64,000 bases of DNA from Roseobacter ponti (lineage in GTDB: Bacteria; Pseudomonadota; Alphaproteobacteria; Rhodobacterales; Rhodobacteraceae): the NCBI RefSeq assembly GCF_012932215.1, contig NZ_CP048788.1:1984001-2048000 (forward strand), given 5' to 3'. A program made the position numbers and the translations under genes. Numbering within the stretch: position 1 is the first letter of the stretch; every line of letters starts with the position of its first letter. The notes under the pieces are model-generated. The model was not told the origin of the DNA, did not search any database, and saw only the letters and a list, made by a program, of their open reading frames with translations. Positions 8,760 to 17,706 of this stretch are shown piece after piece.

Positions 8760-9445
8760 GGCACGCCCGCGCTCTGCAGATCGCGCAGATCTTCCGCCCG
8801 GTCGAAGTGGCGGGCAAGAGAGCGGTCATGGCTCACGAAAAGAAGGCTTGTCCCGGCAGCGGCGCATTCGCGCAGCAGCAGATCGACAAATCCGGTTTTT
8901 GCATCCTCATCAAGCGCCGAGGTCGGTTCGTCCGCCAGCACGACCCCCGGTGCGCCGATCAGGGCCCGTGCGGCAGCAACGCGCTGCTGCTGGCCGACGC
9001 TCAGCGCGCTCGCCGGTGCGTTCTGAAGAGCAGGGTCGCCCAGCCCCAGATCCCTTAGCAGGTGTGCTGCTGTTACTGCGGGATCCGGCCCCGCCTGCTG
9101 TCGTCTGATGCCGGAAAACCGGCAGGGCAGAAGGACATTTTCCACCGGGCTGAGCCAGGGCAGGAGATTGAAAACCTGGAATATGATCCCCAGATGCGCC
9201 GCCCGAAACCTGTCGCGCGCAGAGCCTGAGAGCGCGCTCAGATCCTGGCCCCGGACTGTGACCGTGCCGTCCGGAATGTCGATCACGCCCGCGATGGCGG
9301 CCAGCAGAGTGGATTTTCCGCTGCCGCTCGGCCCGGACAGAAACACAGTTTCACCCGCTTGCAGATCAAATCTGCCGATGTTCAGCACCGCTTCTGTGGC
9401 ACCGGGCCATGTATAGTGCAGCGACTGGATCGAGATTGCGGACAT
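8753..9445 (-). CDS. ABC transporter ATP-binding protein (MacB/LolD type)
   Basis: A 230-residue ATPase subunit with Walker A GPSGSGKST at residues 38-46, an LSVGQQQRVAAARAL signature, Walker B VVLADEPTSALD and the H-loop LLFVSHD. It would drive the permease encoded immediately downstream, with which its stop overlaps. It is the first gene of the three-gene operon ending with DUF3299. The 162 bp upstream should contain the promoter, but no clear Zur-type palindrome was seen there. Confidence 0.9.
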   Translation of the reverse strand: MSAISIQSLHYTWPGATEAVLNIGRFDLQAGETVFLSGPSGSGKSTLLAAIAGVIDIPDGTVTVRGQDLSALSGSARDRFRAAHLGIIFQVFNLLPWLSPVENVLLPCRFSGIRRQQAGPDPAVTAAHLLRDLGLGDPALQNAPASALSVGQQQRVAAARALIGAPGVVLADEPTSALDEDAKTGFVDLLLRECAAAGTSLLFVSHDRSLARHFDRAEDLRDLQSAGVPC

Positions 9446-9607
9446 AAGGTGATTTGTCAGCGGTTTCAGCAGGGTTGTCGAGTGAACAAATCAGGGAAGC
9501 GGCATTTTGCCCGGCACGCTGACCGCCACCAGCAGTGGCAGAAGCCGGATGCACGACTGTCGGTCCGATCTGACGGTCTCTGCCCATGGCGGTCTTACGC
9601 GCTCAGA

Positions 9608-12031
9608 TCAGGCCCGAAGGCGTTCGCCATTGGGATCAAAGGGCGGCTCTTGCAGGATACGGGCCTTGTGGGGCTGACCAAGGATCATCACCTCAACCTC
9701 GTCGCCGGGTGCCGCGTCTTTCACATAGCCCAGGGCCAGGCTCCTGCCGACCGAATAGCCGTAAGCACCTGAGGTGACCCGCCCGATGCCCCTGCCGTTC
9801 CGGAAGACGGGCTCGCCGCCTGTGGCATCCGCGTTGGAAGCATCTGTCTGAGCCGCGTCGAGTTCCATCAGCACCAGCATTTCACGCGGAGCTCTGGCGA
9901 GGGTTTCCGCGACGGCTGCCCTGTTGAGGAAATCCTTGTCCATTTTGCAGAGGCGGTCGAGGCCGACCTCCTGGGGCCAGTATTCCGGAGAGTATTCGCG
10001 GCTCCAGGATCCGTATCCCTTTTCGACGCGCAGGCTCATCAGCGCGCGGCTGCCCACGGGGCCTGCTCCGAACTCTTTGCCCGCCTCAAGCAGCGCTTCA
10101 TAGAGCTTTTTCTGGTCTTCGGTGGCGCAGTGCAGTTCCCAGCCGAGATCGCCGGTGAAGGACACTCTCAGCGCCAGCACAGGCACGCCTGCGATCTCCA
10201 TCCGGGCGCTGCGCATAAACGGGAAGTCCGCTGTTGCAAGCGAACTGTTGGTCAGCCGCGCCAGCAAATCGCGCGCGGCCGGGCCGGCCACGTTGAACCC
10301 GCAGTATGCTTCGGTCAGGCTTATAAACTCCGTGCCTTCGGGCAGCGGAACGGATCTGAAAAAGCGCTGGTGATACCGCTCCGCAGCGCCGCCGCCGATG
10401 ATCCAGAATTCTTCCTCTCCCAGCCGCGTTACGGTAAAATCACCGGCGATGCCGCCGCGTTTTCCAATCAGCGGGGTCAGACAGGAGCGGCCGACCGATT
10501 TCGGCATATTGTTGGCGAATACAGAATTCAGCCAGGCCTCAGCCCCCGGCCCTTTGCAGCGGTATTTTGCAAAGTTCGAAATATCGATAATGCCCGCATG
10601 CTCGCGCAGCATCCGGCATTCGGCGCCGACGGTGTCCCACCAGCCCTGGCGGGTGAACCCTTCGGTGACGTCTTCAGCACCTGGCGTATCGCCAAAATAA
10701 AGCGGATGCTCCCAGCCGTAGTTCAGACCGAAAACCGCGCCCATCTCTTTTTGCATCTCATAGACGGGCCGCGTGCGCACCGGCCGGCCTGCGGCACGTT
10801 CCTCCCCGGGGAAGTGGATTTTGAACCGGTGCGCGTACTGATCACCCACACGTGCTTTGGTGAAGGCCTTGTCTGCCCAGTCGCCGAACCGCGCCACATC
10901 CCAGGCGAACATGTCATAGCGGGTCTCGCCGGTGGTGATCCAGTCGGCAGCCAGCAGCCCCATGCCACCCGACTGCGAAAACCCGGGAATAATACCGTTA
11001 CAGCAGAAGTAGTTGCTGAGTTCGGGCACCGGGCCAAAGAGCACATTGCTGTCCGGCGACCAGATCATCGGCCCGTTGATCACCCGTTTAATGCCGGCCT
11101 CGCCCACGGCGGGCACCCTGTCGATGGCGCGCATCATATTCTCTTCGATGCGCTCCAGATCATCTGCGAAAAGCTCATGGCCAAAGCCCTGCGGCGTGCC
11201 GTCCTCTGCCCAGAACCGCAGGTCTTTTTCATAGGCGCCGACAAGCAGCCCTTTGCCCTCCTGGCGCAGGTAATATTCGCCGTCCCGGTCCGCGACGGAC
11301 GGCAGGCGGCGGTCCAGCCCGGCAATCTCCGCGATGGTTTCCGTGACGAAATACTGATGCTCAGTCGGTTGCAGCGGCAGCGTAATCCCTGCAAGGGCTG
11401 CAACCTCCCTGCCCCAGAGACCGGCGGCGTTGACCACCCATTCCGTTGCGATGTCGCCTCTGGCTGTGCGCACAACCCAGGTGCCGTCGGGTTGCTGTTC
11501 GGTTCCGGTGACCGGGCAGAACCGGATGATCTCCGCCCCGTTCTGGCGCGCGCCGGCGGCATAGGCATTGGTGACGCCCGACGGGTCCACGTTGCCGCCG
11601 TTTTCCTCGAACATGATGCAGCGGATGCCGTCGTAATCGACCAGCGGGTGCAGGGCTTCGGCTTCCTGGCGGTCAATCTCGCGGAACGGCAGGCCATAGT
11701 ATTTTGCCTTTGCCGCCTGCAGGCGCAACTGGTGCGCCCGCGCCTCGGTCTGAGCGAGATAGAGGGACCCAGGCTGAAACACCCCGCAGGACTGCCCGGT
11801 TTCCGCTTCCAGCGCATTATAAAGATCCATCGTGTAGTTCTGGATCCGGGTAATGTTGTTGTTGTCGTGCAGCCCGTGGATATTGGCCGCCGCATGCCAT
11901 GTCGAACCCGATGTAAGCTCGTCGCGCTCCAGCAGGACAACATCGCTCCAGCCCGCTTTGGTCAGGTGATAAAGGATGGAGCAGCCGATTACGCCGCCTC
12001 CGATGACAACGGCCTGAGCATGGGTGCGCAT
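9608..12031 (-). CDS. FAD-dependent dimethylglycine/sarcosine dehydrogenase-like protein with GcvT domain
   Basis: An 807-residue two-part enzyme. The N-terminal half is a DAO-type FAD oxidoreductase with the dinucleotide motif VIGGGVIG (9-16) and SGSTWHAA with His46, the position of the covalently bound flavin in dimethylglycine dehydrogenase. The C-terminal half (about 430-800) is a GcvT-like folate-binding domain with VSFTGDLGWELH. Such enzymes remove N-methyl groups and pass the one-carbon unit to tetrahydrofolate. The substrate could be dimethylglycine, sarcosine or a related N-methyl compound. It is divergent from the aldolase gene at 12268 and paralogous to the protein at 13822. Confidence 0.85.
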   Translation of the reverse strand: MRTHAQAVVIGGGVIGCSILYHLTKAGWSDVVLLERDELTSGSTWHAAANIHGLHDNNNITRIQNYTMDLYNALEAETGQSCGVFQPGSLYLAQTEARAHQLRLQAAKAKYYGLPFREIDRQEAEALHPLVDYDGIRCIMFEENGGNVDPSGVTNAYAAGARQNGAEIIRFCPVTGTEQQPDGTWVVRTARGDIATEWVVNAAGLWGREVAALAGITLPLQPTEHQYFVTETIAEIAGLDRRLPSVADRDGEYYLRQEGKGLLVGAYEKDLRFWAEDGTPQGFGHELFADDLERIEENMMRAIDRVPAVGEAGIKRVINGPMIWSPDSNVLFGPVPELSNYFCCNGIIPGFSQSGGMGLLAADWITTGETRYDMFAWDVARFGDWADKAFTKARVGDQYAHRFKIHFPGEERAAGRPVRTRPVYEMQKEMGAVFGLNYGWEHPLYFGDTPGAEDVTEGFTRQGWWDTVGAECRMLREHAGIIDISNFAKYRCKGPGAEAWLNSVFANNMPKSVGRSCLTPLIGKRGGIAGDFTVTRLGEEEFWIIGGGAAERYHQRFFRSVPLPEGTEFISLTEAYCGFNVAGPAARDLLARLTNSSLATADFPFMRSARMEIAGVPVLALRVSFTGDLGWELHCATEDQKKLYEALLEAGKEFGAGPVGSRALMSLRVEKGYGSWSREYSPEYWPQEVGLDRLCKMDKDFLNRAAVAETLARAPREMLVLMELDAAQTDASNADATGGEPVFRNGRGIGRVTSGAYGYSVGRSLALGYVKDAAPGDEVEVMILGQPHKARILQEPPFDPNGERLRA

Positions 12032-12267
12032 GGGAAAGTCCCTGATCTTTTTTGTGTTTCGCTGGTCCTGACCTTGCCCCGGCCATTATTAAGCCGGTTG
12101 CTCGTTCACGACATATCTGGTCGGCGGCTGACCATGCGCAGGGTTGGTGCGGATGACCCTTCGGCTGTCTGCTCCGGATCCAGTCCGGGCTGCGCCCCTG
12201 AAACAGCTTGCGTGCGACCGGTGGCATGCACAGACTGCACAGAACCTGACAAAGGATCTGCCAGCCC

Positions 12268-13035
12268 ATGACACTGCCCGAAAACCGTCTGAAACACTGC
12301 CTGAGCAATACCGATGACCGCGTAGCGATCCATATTGTCACGATCCCCTCTGCCGTTGTGACCCAGGCCATGGCCGCCGCGGGGGCGGACGGGCTGATTA
12401 TCGATATGGAGCACGGAGCCATCGATCATGCCTCTGCCCATGCGATGATCGCCGCCACTGCGGGGACGCATTGTGCTCCGATCGTACGGGTGCCGGAGAT
12501 TGACGCTGCCGTTGTGAAACGGGTGCTGGATCTGGGTGCGGAAGGCATCTGTTTTCCGCTGGTGCGCACGGCTGAGGACGCCCGGCATGCGGTATCCTGC
12601 ATGCGGTATCCGCCCCGCGGGGTGCGGGGGTTTGGCGCCTTTATCGCCCAGTCGCGCTGGCAGACGGACCTGCCCTCATTCCGGGAGGCGACAGAAGACA
12701 GGCTGATTAACATCCTGCTGATCGAAACAAGGGACGCGGTGCAGAATATTGAGGAGATCTGTGCGGTTGAGGGCATTGATCTGCTGGTGGTCGCCATGTT
12801 CGATCTGAGCACTGATCTGGGACACATGGGCGAGTTCGATCATCCGGTCGTGCGCGATGCGGTCGGCAGGATTGAGGCTGCGGCAAAGGCTGCCGGTCTT
12901 CCGCTGGGTGGCAATGCGCTGAGTCGGGAGATGGCTGACGGACTGTTTGACCGCGGCTACCGGGCGATTGCGGGGTTTGATCTGCTCTGGCTGCGGGCAA
13001 AGACCTCAGAGATAAAGGGCTGGACAGAAACCTGA
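12268..13035 (+). CDS. HpcH/HpaI-type aldolase family protein
   Basis: A 255-residue single-domain TIM-barrel protein of the class II HpcH/HpaI aldolase family. Recognisable elements are GADGLIIDMEHG (about 39-50, with the metal/substrate region), PIVRVPE, GAEGICFPLVRTAEDA and LINILLIETRDAVQNIEEI (Glu metal ligand) and VAMFDLSTDLG. The family cleaves 2-oxo-acid aldols, typically releasing pyruvate and an aldehyde. Starts ATG after an AAGGA ribosome binding site. It lies between two flavoprotein dehydrogenases, so it may act on a carbon skeleton from the same catabolic route, but that is inference from position only. Confidence 0.85.
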   Translation: MTLPENRLKHCLSNTDDRVAIHIVTIPSAVVTQAMAAAGADGLIIDMEHGAIDHASAHAMIAATAGTHCAPIVRVPEIDAAVVKRVLDLGAEGICFPLVRTAEDARHAVSCMRYPPRGVRGFGAFIAQSRWQTDLPSFREATEDRLINILLIETRDAVQNIEEICAVEGIDLLVVAMFDLSTDLGHMGEFDHPVVRDAVGRIEAAAKAAGLPLGGNALSREMADGLFDRGYRAIAGFDLLWLRAKTSEIKGWTET

Positions 13036-13400
13036 GCCGGTGGCGCGTTGGTTGCGTTTCCGGCCCTTTGTGTTGGGGTGGCTCAGTGCTGACTGAGCGG
13101 TCCTGCGAATCAGATCTTCTGCATCGCGCGCAGAGCGCGTGTTGACGCCATCGCCCAGGCTCAGCCGGGCCATCCCCGAGGGCCGGCAGAAAAATCATCC
13201 CGGCTCCATCCCGTCCACTCCGGGGCGTAACTCACTGCAAACAGGACTCTCTGTTCAGGAGTGTCGTTTTTGGCGACCGGCGCGCGAGCGGTGGCATTAA
13301 ATGGCCACATTCATCCGGTACGCAGATCGCCAGAACGCTGAAACCGGATCCCCGGGCCGGAGAGCCCCGCCGATGATAACGACAACTGAGATGATTGCTG
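13036..13400. other. intergenic region, no gene seen
   Basis: About 365 bp between the aldolase gene and the CxxC protein. It contains only weak inverted repeats, for example GTGGC..GCCAC near 13292-13310, and no long coding frame, tRNA or obvious terminator. The final 15 bp carry the GAG-type ribosome binding site for the ATG at 13401. Confidence 0.45.
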
Positions 13401-13625
13401 ATGCCCAACGAAGTAAAGCAGAAACGTCTGGCCGTTAAACACGTCAAACGCCGGTGTCACCGGTGTCATGGCTCTGGCAGCGCCAATTGTGTGACCTGCA
13501 ATGGCACCGGGCGCATGTACAAGGGCCGCGATTACCACGGGCATGCCGTGACGGGCACCTGTGAGGGCTGCTTTGGCACCCGTTCGCGGCGGTGTTCTTA
13601 TTGCAGCGGCGAAGGGTTCGCCTGA
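13401..13625 (+). CDS. small CxxCxGxG zinc-finger protein (orphan DnaJ-type cysteine-rich domain)
   Basis: A 74-residue, basic protein with four CxxC units: CHRCHGSG, CVTCNGTG, CEGCFGTR and CSYCSGEG. This is the spacing of the DnaJ cysteine-rich domain, which binds two zinc ions through units 1/4 and 2/3 and holds unfolded polypeptides. There is no J domain, no substrate-binding C-terminal domain and no transmembrane segment. The ATG at 13401 is preferred over a TTG two codons upstream. It stands alone between the aldolase and the second flavoprotein. Similar free-standing domains occur as zinc-binding chaperone-like proteins; the role here is unknown. Confidence 0.75.
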   Translation: MPNEVKQKRLAVKHVKRRCHRCHGSGSANCVTCNGTGRMYKGRDYHGHAVTGTCEGCFGTRSRRCSYCSGEGFA

Positions 13626-13821
13626 CGGCAGATGCCCCGGGTCCCCTGACCGTATTTCAAACTGGCATCCAAAGCTTCGTTGTATCCGCTGCGTATCAGG
13701 GCGTCGCTGAGGGTTCCCGCGCCCGGTTACAGGTTGCTGAAACGTCAGTTTCTGTCGTTTTCAGGCAGGCCCGCGCGCCCGCCCGCGCACATTCTCAGGC
13801 CTGAAGAAACCGGAGAACCCT

Positions 13822-16230
13822 ATGCAGACCACCACCCGTGTTGCCGTCATCGGCGGAGGCGTTGTCGGCGCGTCCGTGCTCTATCACCTCACCAAGCTGG
13901 GATGGTCTGATGTGATGCTGCTTGAGCGCTCTGAACTGACCAGCGGGTCTACCTGGCATGCGGCGGGCGGGTTTCACACGCTGAACGGCGACACGAACAT
14001 GGCAGCGCTGCAGGGCTATACCATCCGGCTTTACAAAGAGCTGGAAGAGATCACCGGCATGTCCTGTGGTCTGCACCATGTGGGTGGGGTGACCCTCGCG
14101 GATAATCAGGACCGGTTTGACATGATGCTGGCCGAACGGGCTAAGCATCGTTTCATGGGGCTCGACACCGAGATTGTGGGGCCTGAAGAAATCCGCAGCA
14201 TCGCCCCGATCACCAGCCTCGACGGCATCATCGGCGGGCTTTACGACCCGCTGGACGGACACCTCGACCCGTCAGGCACCACACATGCCTATGCAAAAGC
14301 GGCGCGGATGGGTGGGGCCACCATCGAAACCCACTGCATGGTGCGCGAAACCAGCCAGCGCCCGGACGGCACCTGGGATGTGGTGACCGACAAAGGCACC
14401 GTGCATGCCGAACATGTCGTGAATGCCGGCGGCCTCTGGGCGCGTGAAGTGGGTGCCATGGCCGGTGTCTATTTCCCGCTGCACCCGATGGAGCACCAGT
14501 ATATCGTCACCGATGCGATCCCTGAGATCTATGAGCGTGATGCCGAACACCCGCATGTGATGGACCCGGCCGGCGAAAGCTATCTGCGCCAGGAGGGTCG
14601 CGGGCTCTGCATCGGCTTTTATGAGCAGACCTGTGCGCCCTGGGCTGTGGACGGCACGCCCTGGAGTTTCGGTCATGAACTGCTGCCGGATAACTTTGAC
14701 AAAATCTCGGACAGTATTGAATTTGCGTACAAACGGTTCCCGGTGCTCGAGCGTGCGGGCATCAAATCGGTGATCCACGGCCCCTTTACCTTTGCGCCCG
14801 ACGGCAATCCGCTGGTGGGTCCGGTGCCGGGGATGCGCAATTACTGGTCGGCCTGTGGTGTGATGGCCGGGTTCAGCCAGGGGGGTGGTGTCGGTCTGAC
14901 GCTGGCGCAGTGGATAATCGAGGGCGAGCCTGAGCGCGATGTGATGGCGATGGATGTGGCGCGCTTCGGGCCCTGGATCAGCCCCGGCTACACGCGCCCC
15001 AAGGTGATCGAAAACTACCAGAAGCGTTTTTCCGTAGCCTACCCGAATGAAGAACTGCCCGCCGCGCGCCCCAACCGCACCACGCCCATGTATGACATCT
15101 TCACAGGTATGGGCGCCGTCTGGGGTCAGCAATACGGGTTAGAGGTTGCCAACTATTTCGCCAAAGGTGGTGAGCCGGCGTATGAGACGCCCTCCTTCCG
15201 GCGCTCGGATGCTTTTGAGGCCACGTCGCGGGAGGTAAAGGCCGTCCGCCAGGGCGTTGGAATCAATGAGGTTCAGAACTTCGGCAAATACCGGGTGAGC
15301 GGCCCGGGCGCGCGGACCTGGCTGGACCGGATTATGGCGGGCCGCGTGCCCGCTGAGGGGCGTCTGAGCCTCACCCCGATGCTCTCGCCGCGCGGAAAGC
15401 TGATCGGGGATTTCACCATTTCCTGTCTGAGCGAGGAGCTTTTTCATCTGACGGCTTCTTACGGGGCTCAGGCCTTTCACATGCGCTGGTTTCAGCAGAA
15501 CGCAGACCCGGACGTCCGGGTCGAAAACATCTCGGATCAACTCACAGGGTTTCAGATCGCCGGTCCGCTGGCGCGGGATGTGCTGGCCGACTGCACGCGC
15601 ACAGATGTCAGCGATATCCGTTTCCTTGATGTGCGACGACTGACCATCGGGATGACCGACTGCATCGTGCAGCGGGTGAGCTATACCGGGGATCTGGGCT
15701 ATGAGATATATTGCGATCCGATGAGCCAGCGCGCGCTCTGGCACACGCTGTGGGCCGCAGGAGAGCCCCGTGGAATGGTGCCTTTCGGCATGCGGGCGAT
15801 GATGTCGCTGCGGTTGGATCGCTTTTTCGGCAGCTGGATGTCGGAGTTTTCACCCGATTACACCGCGGCGGAGACAGGCCTCGACAGGTTCATCCGCTTT
15901 GGCAAAAACGCTGATTTCATCGGTCGTGCTGCCGCCGAAGCAGAGCGCTCTGCGGGCCCCGCGCGCCGTCTGGTCAGCTTTGAAGTCGATGCGGACGATG
16001 CAGATGTGCATGGCTATGAGCCCGTCTGGCTCGGAGGTGAGGTCGTCGGATTCTGCACATCGGGTGGCTATTCGCACCATGCCGGCAAATCGATTGCCAT
16101 CGGCTTTCTGCCTGCGGACCGGGCAGATGAAGCACCGGACGTGCAGATCGAAATACTTGGTCAGATGCGGCCCGCCCGGGTGATCACCGAACCGCTCTTT
16201 GATCCTGACGCGGCACAGATGCGCGGCTGA
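13822..16230 (+). CDS. FAD-dependent dimethylglycine/sarcosine dehydrogenase-like protein with GcvT domain (paralog 2)
   Basis: An 802-residue paralog of the protein at 9608-12031 and co-linear with it throughout. The N-terminal FAD domain has VIGGGVVG (9-16) and SGSTWHAAGG with His46 as the probable covalent flavin site. The C-terminal GcvT-like domain has VSYTGDLGYEIY near residue 620. A GGAG ribosome binding site lies about 6 bp before the ATG. Expected reaction: oxidative N-demethylation with transfer of formaldehyde equivalents to tetrahydrofolate. The divergent middle and C-terminal parts of the two paralogs suggest different substrates. Electron acceptor (ETF) genes are not in the window. 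Confidence 0.85.
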   Translation: MQTTTRVAVIGGGVVGASVLYHLTKLGWSDVMLLERSELTSGSTWHAAGGFHTLNGDTNMAALQGYTIRLYKELEEITGMSCGLHHVGGVTLADNQDRFDMMLAERAKHRFMGLDTEIVGPEEIRSIAPITSLDGIIGGLYDPLDGHLDPSGTTHAYAKAARMGGATIETHCMVRETSQRPDGTWDVVTDKGTVHAEHVVNAGGLWAREVGAMAGVYFPLHPMEHQYIVTDAIPEIYERDAEHPHVMDPAGESYLRQEGRGLCIGFYEQTCAPWAVDGTPWSFGHELLPDNFDKISDSIEFAYKRFPVLERAGIKSVIHGPFTFAPDGNPLVGPVPGMRNYWSACGVMAGFSQGGGVGLTLAQWIIEGEPERDVMAMDVARFGPWISPGYTRPKVIENYQKRFSVAYPNEELPAARPNRTTPMYDIFTGMGAVWGQQYGLEVANYFAKGGEPAYETPSFRRSDAFEATSREVKAVRQGVGINEVQNFGKYRVSGPGARTWLDRIMAGRVPAEGRLSLTPMLSPRGKLIGDFTISCLSEELFHLTASYGAQAFHMRWFQQNADPDVRVENISDQLTGFQIAGPLARDVLADCTRTDVSDIRFLDVRRLTIGMTDCIVQRVSYTGDLGYEIYCDPMSQRALWHTLWAAGEPRGMVPFGMRAMMSLRLDRFFGSWMSEFSPDYTAAETGLDRFIRFGKNADFIGRAAAEAERSAGPARRLVSFEVDADDADVHGYEPVWLGGEVVGFCTSGGYSHHAGKSIAIGFLPADRADEAPDVQIEILGQMRPARVITEPLFDPDAAQMRG

Positions 16231-16322
16231 GATACGGGCCTCTCGGCGTGGCATCCGGTAACCGGTGTGAGACCGGCCCTGCGGGGCTGTCACAGCTGCA
16301 CCCCGTGATATAGCGTCGTGTC

Positions 16323-16952
16323 ATGACCGAAGCGCCGCTGACCGACATTCCCGTGATCGTTCCTGCCGCCGGTGCCTCGCGCCGGATGCGGGGGGCTGAC
16401 AAACTGATGCTTGAAGCGGGCGGTGTGCCTCTGCTGCGCCGCCAGGTGATGCGGGCGCGGGCGGCGACCCGGGGTCTGGTGATCGTCGCCCTGCCCCCGG
16501 CACCACATCCGCGCTGGGACAGTCTGGCGGATCTTGATGTGACGGGAATACCGGTGCCCGATGCGCATGAAGGGATGAGCGCCGGTCTGCGCCGGGCGCT
16601 GGATGCACTCGGGTCGGATGCGCGCGCGGTGATGATCCTCCTGCCTGATCTGCCGGATCTGACCACCGAGGATCTTCGCCTTGTTCTTGCTGCGGTCGCC
16701 CCTGCCGACGGCACTGCGATGTGGTGTGCCACGACACCTGATGGCAGGCCGGGACATCCGATTGTGCTGCACGCGTCGCTTTTCGATGAGTTGCGGGCGA
16801 TCCGGGGCGACAAAGGGGCGCGCGCGATCCGCGAGAACGTCGCACGTGCCGGCAGGCTGCGCGGGGTTCCTCTCGGGGATGACCGGGCGCTGCGGGATCT
16901 TGACACGCCCGAGGCCTGGGAGGCCTGGCGGGCGCTGCAGGAAAAACCATGA
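16323..16952 (+). CDS. MobA/MocA-type nucleotidyltransferase
   Basis: A 209-residue GT-A-fold nucleotidyltransferase. It starts with the nucleotide-binding signature IPVIVPAAGASRRMRGADKLML (about residues 8-30, LAAGxSxRMG-like with Lys27), then a metal-binding region ILLPDLPDLT and the GRPGHPIVL motif typical of the molybdenum cofactor nucleotidyltransferase MocA and CoxMSL-accessory proteins. It would attach CMP or GMP to molybdopterin, or act on a related substrate. No molybdoenzyme gene adjoins it. It ends just before a strong inverted repeat that separates it from the convergent Hint gene. Confidence 0.8.
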   Translation: MTEAPLTDIPVIVPAAGASRRMRGADKLMLEAGGVPLLRRQVMRARAATRGLVIVALPPAPHPRWDSLADLDVTGIPVPDAHEGMSAGLRRALDALGSDARAVMILLPDLPDLTTEDLRLVLAAVAPADGTAMWCATTPDGRPGHPIVLHASLFDELRAIRGDKGARAIRENVARAGRLRGVPLGDDRALRDLDTPEAWEAWRALQEKP

Positions 16953-16961
16953 TCCACAACA

Positions 16962-16991
16962 GAAACGGGAGGGGAAATCCCCTCCCGTTTC
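16962..16991. terminator. bidirectional hairpin terminator candidate
   Basis: Perfect inverted repeat GAAACGGGAGGGG / CCCCTCCCGTTTC (13 bp, 14 with the A-T closing pair) with a minimal loop, located 10 bp after the nucleotidyltransferase stop and between two convergent genes. No long T tract follows on either strand, so the efficiency is uncertain, but position and stem strength fit termination. A second 7-bp repeat CCATGTC/GACATGG at 16999-17021 follows. Confidence 0.7.
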
Positions 16992-17037
16992 CGTTAAGCC
17001 ATGTCAAACGGATCGACATGGTCGCTGCATATTCCTG

Positions 17038-17706
17038 TCAGGCCACGGGGTGGCCTCTTTGATGTGCCGGAGCGCGCGGTGTCAGCGTGGGCCGCGCGGC
17101 GGTTCTGGCGGCAAGACCCTCGTAGGTCGCCAGCTCAGGGAATAATTCTTCAATCTCAAGGCGCTGCGCGTTGCCGATGCCATCGACCGGGCCCGCTGCG
17201 GGCTGATAGGTTTCACTCCAGACCCCATCGGCCAGCACGACCTCATGGGCCGCGCACATGAAATGAAGATAGGTGACCCAGGGCAGGTCGGCTGCACGAA
17301 TGCCCGGCTGTGCCGTCAGGTGTTTGGCGGCAACGAAGACCTCGTCGGTCCCGCAGTGCAGCGCCGTCATATCGCCGGTTGAGAGCACCCGGTGGTTGGG
17401 GCTGAGCATCAGATCACGCGCAGGTCTGCCCTCTCCCAGAGCACCCGCGGGGATCCGCACGGGGCGCAGGTGCGGATGCTGGCTCAGATCAACGGTTGTC
17501 AGCCCGCGACAGCCTGTCCAGCAGATTTCCTGCGGGCCGTTGTCGCGCGTCATGACCCGGTCGCCGGGACGCAGGTCTTCCGCGGCACGGGTGCCGGCCG
17601 GGGTGACGATGCGCGCGCCGGGTACAAAGCAGTTCGGCAAAGGAACAGGGCTCAGTGTCGCAGCGCGAGGCTGTCCTGTGCTCTTTGCTGCGCTCGTCTG
17701 CCGCAT
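17038..17706 (-). CDS. Hint (hedgehog/intein-fold) domain protein
   Basis: A 222-residue protein, translated from the ATG at 17706. The Hint motifs are visible: NCFVPGARIVTPAGTRAAEDLRPGD (block A, with a Cys at the position that starts self-splicing in inteins), LMLSPNHRVL (block B, catalytic His) and EIEELFPELA near the end. In true hedgehog or intein proteins this fold performs autoproteolysis or cholesterol transfer. Rhodobacterales carry many such stand-alone proteins, often joined to secreted calcium-binding repeats. Here no long partner is attached. Upstream in-frame starts (to 17832) exist, but they would add unrelated sequence. Function unknown. Confidence 0.75.
   Translation of the reverse strand: MRQTSAAKSTGQPRAATLSPVPLPNCFVPGARIVTPAGTRAAEDLRPGDRVMTRDNGPQEICWTGCRGLTTVDLSQHPHLRPVRIPAGALGEGRPARDLMLSPNHRVLSTGDMTALHCGTDEVFVAAKHLTAQPGIRAADLPWVTYLHFMCAAHEVVLADGVWSETYQPAAGPVDGIGNAQRLEIEELFPELATYEGLAARTAARPTLTPRAPAHQRGHPVA

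Noticed and set aside
10130-12271. Long plus-strand open frame (713 codons) opposite the first flavoprotein gene
   Set aside because: It has no start context or domain, is compositionally unusual, and mirrors the coding pattern of the real gene on the other strand; a shadow frame.
13626-13821. Glycine riboswitch before the second GcvT-type protein
   Set aside because: The expected GAAACTCTCAGG-like core and paired aptamers were not found; only short partial resemblances.
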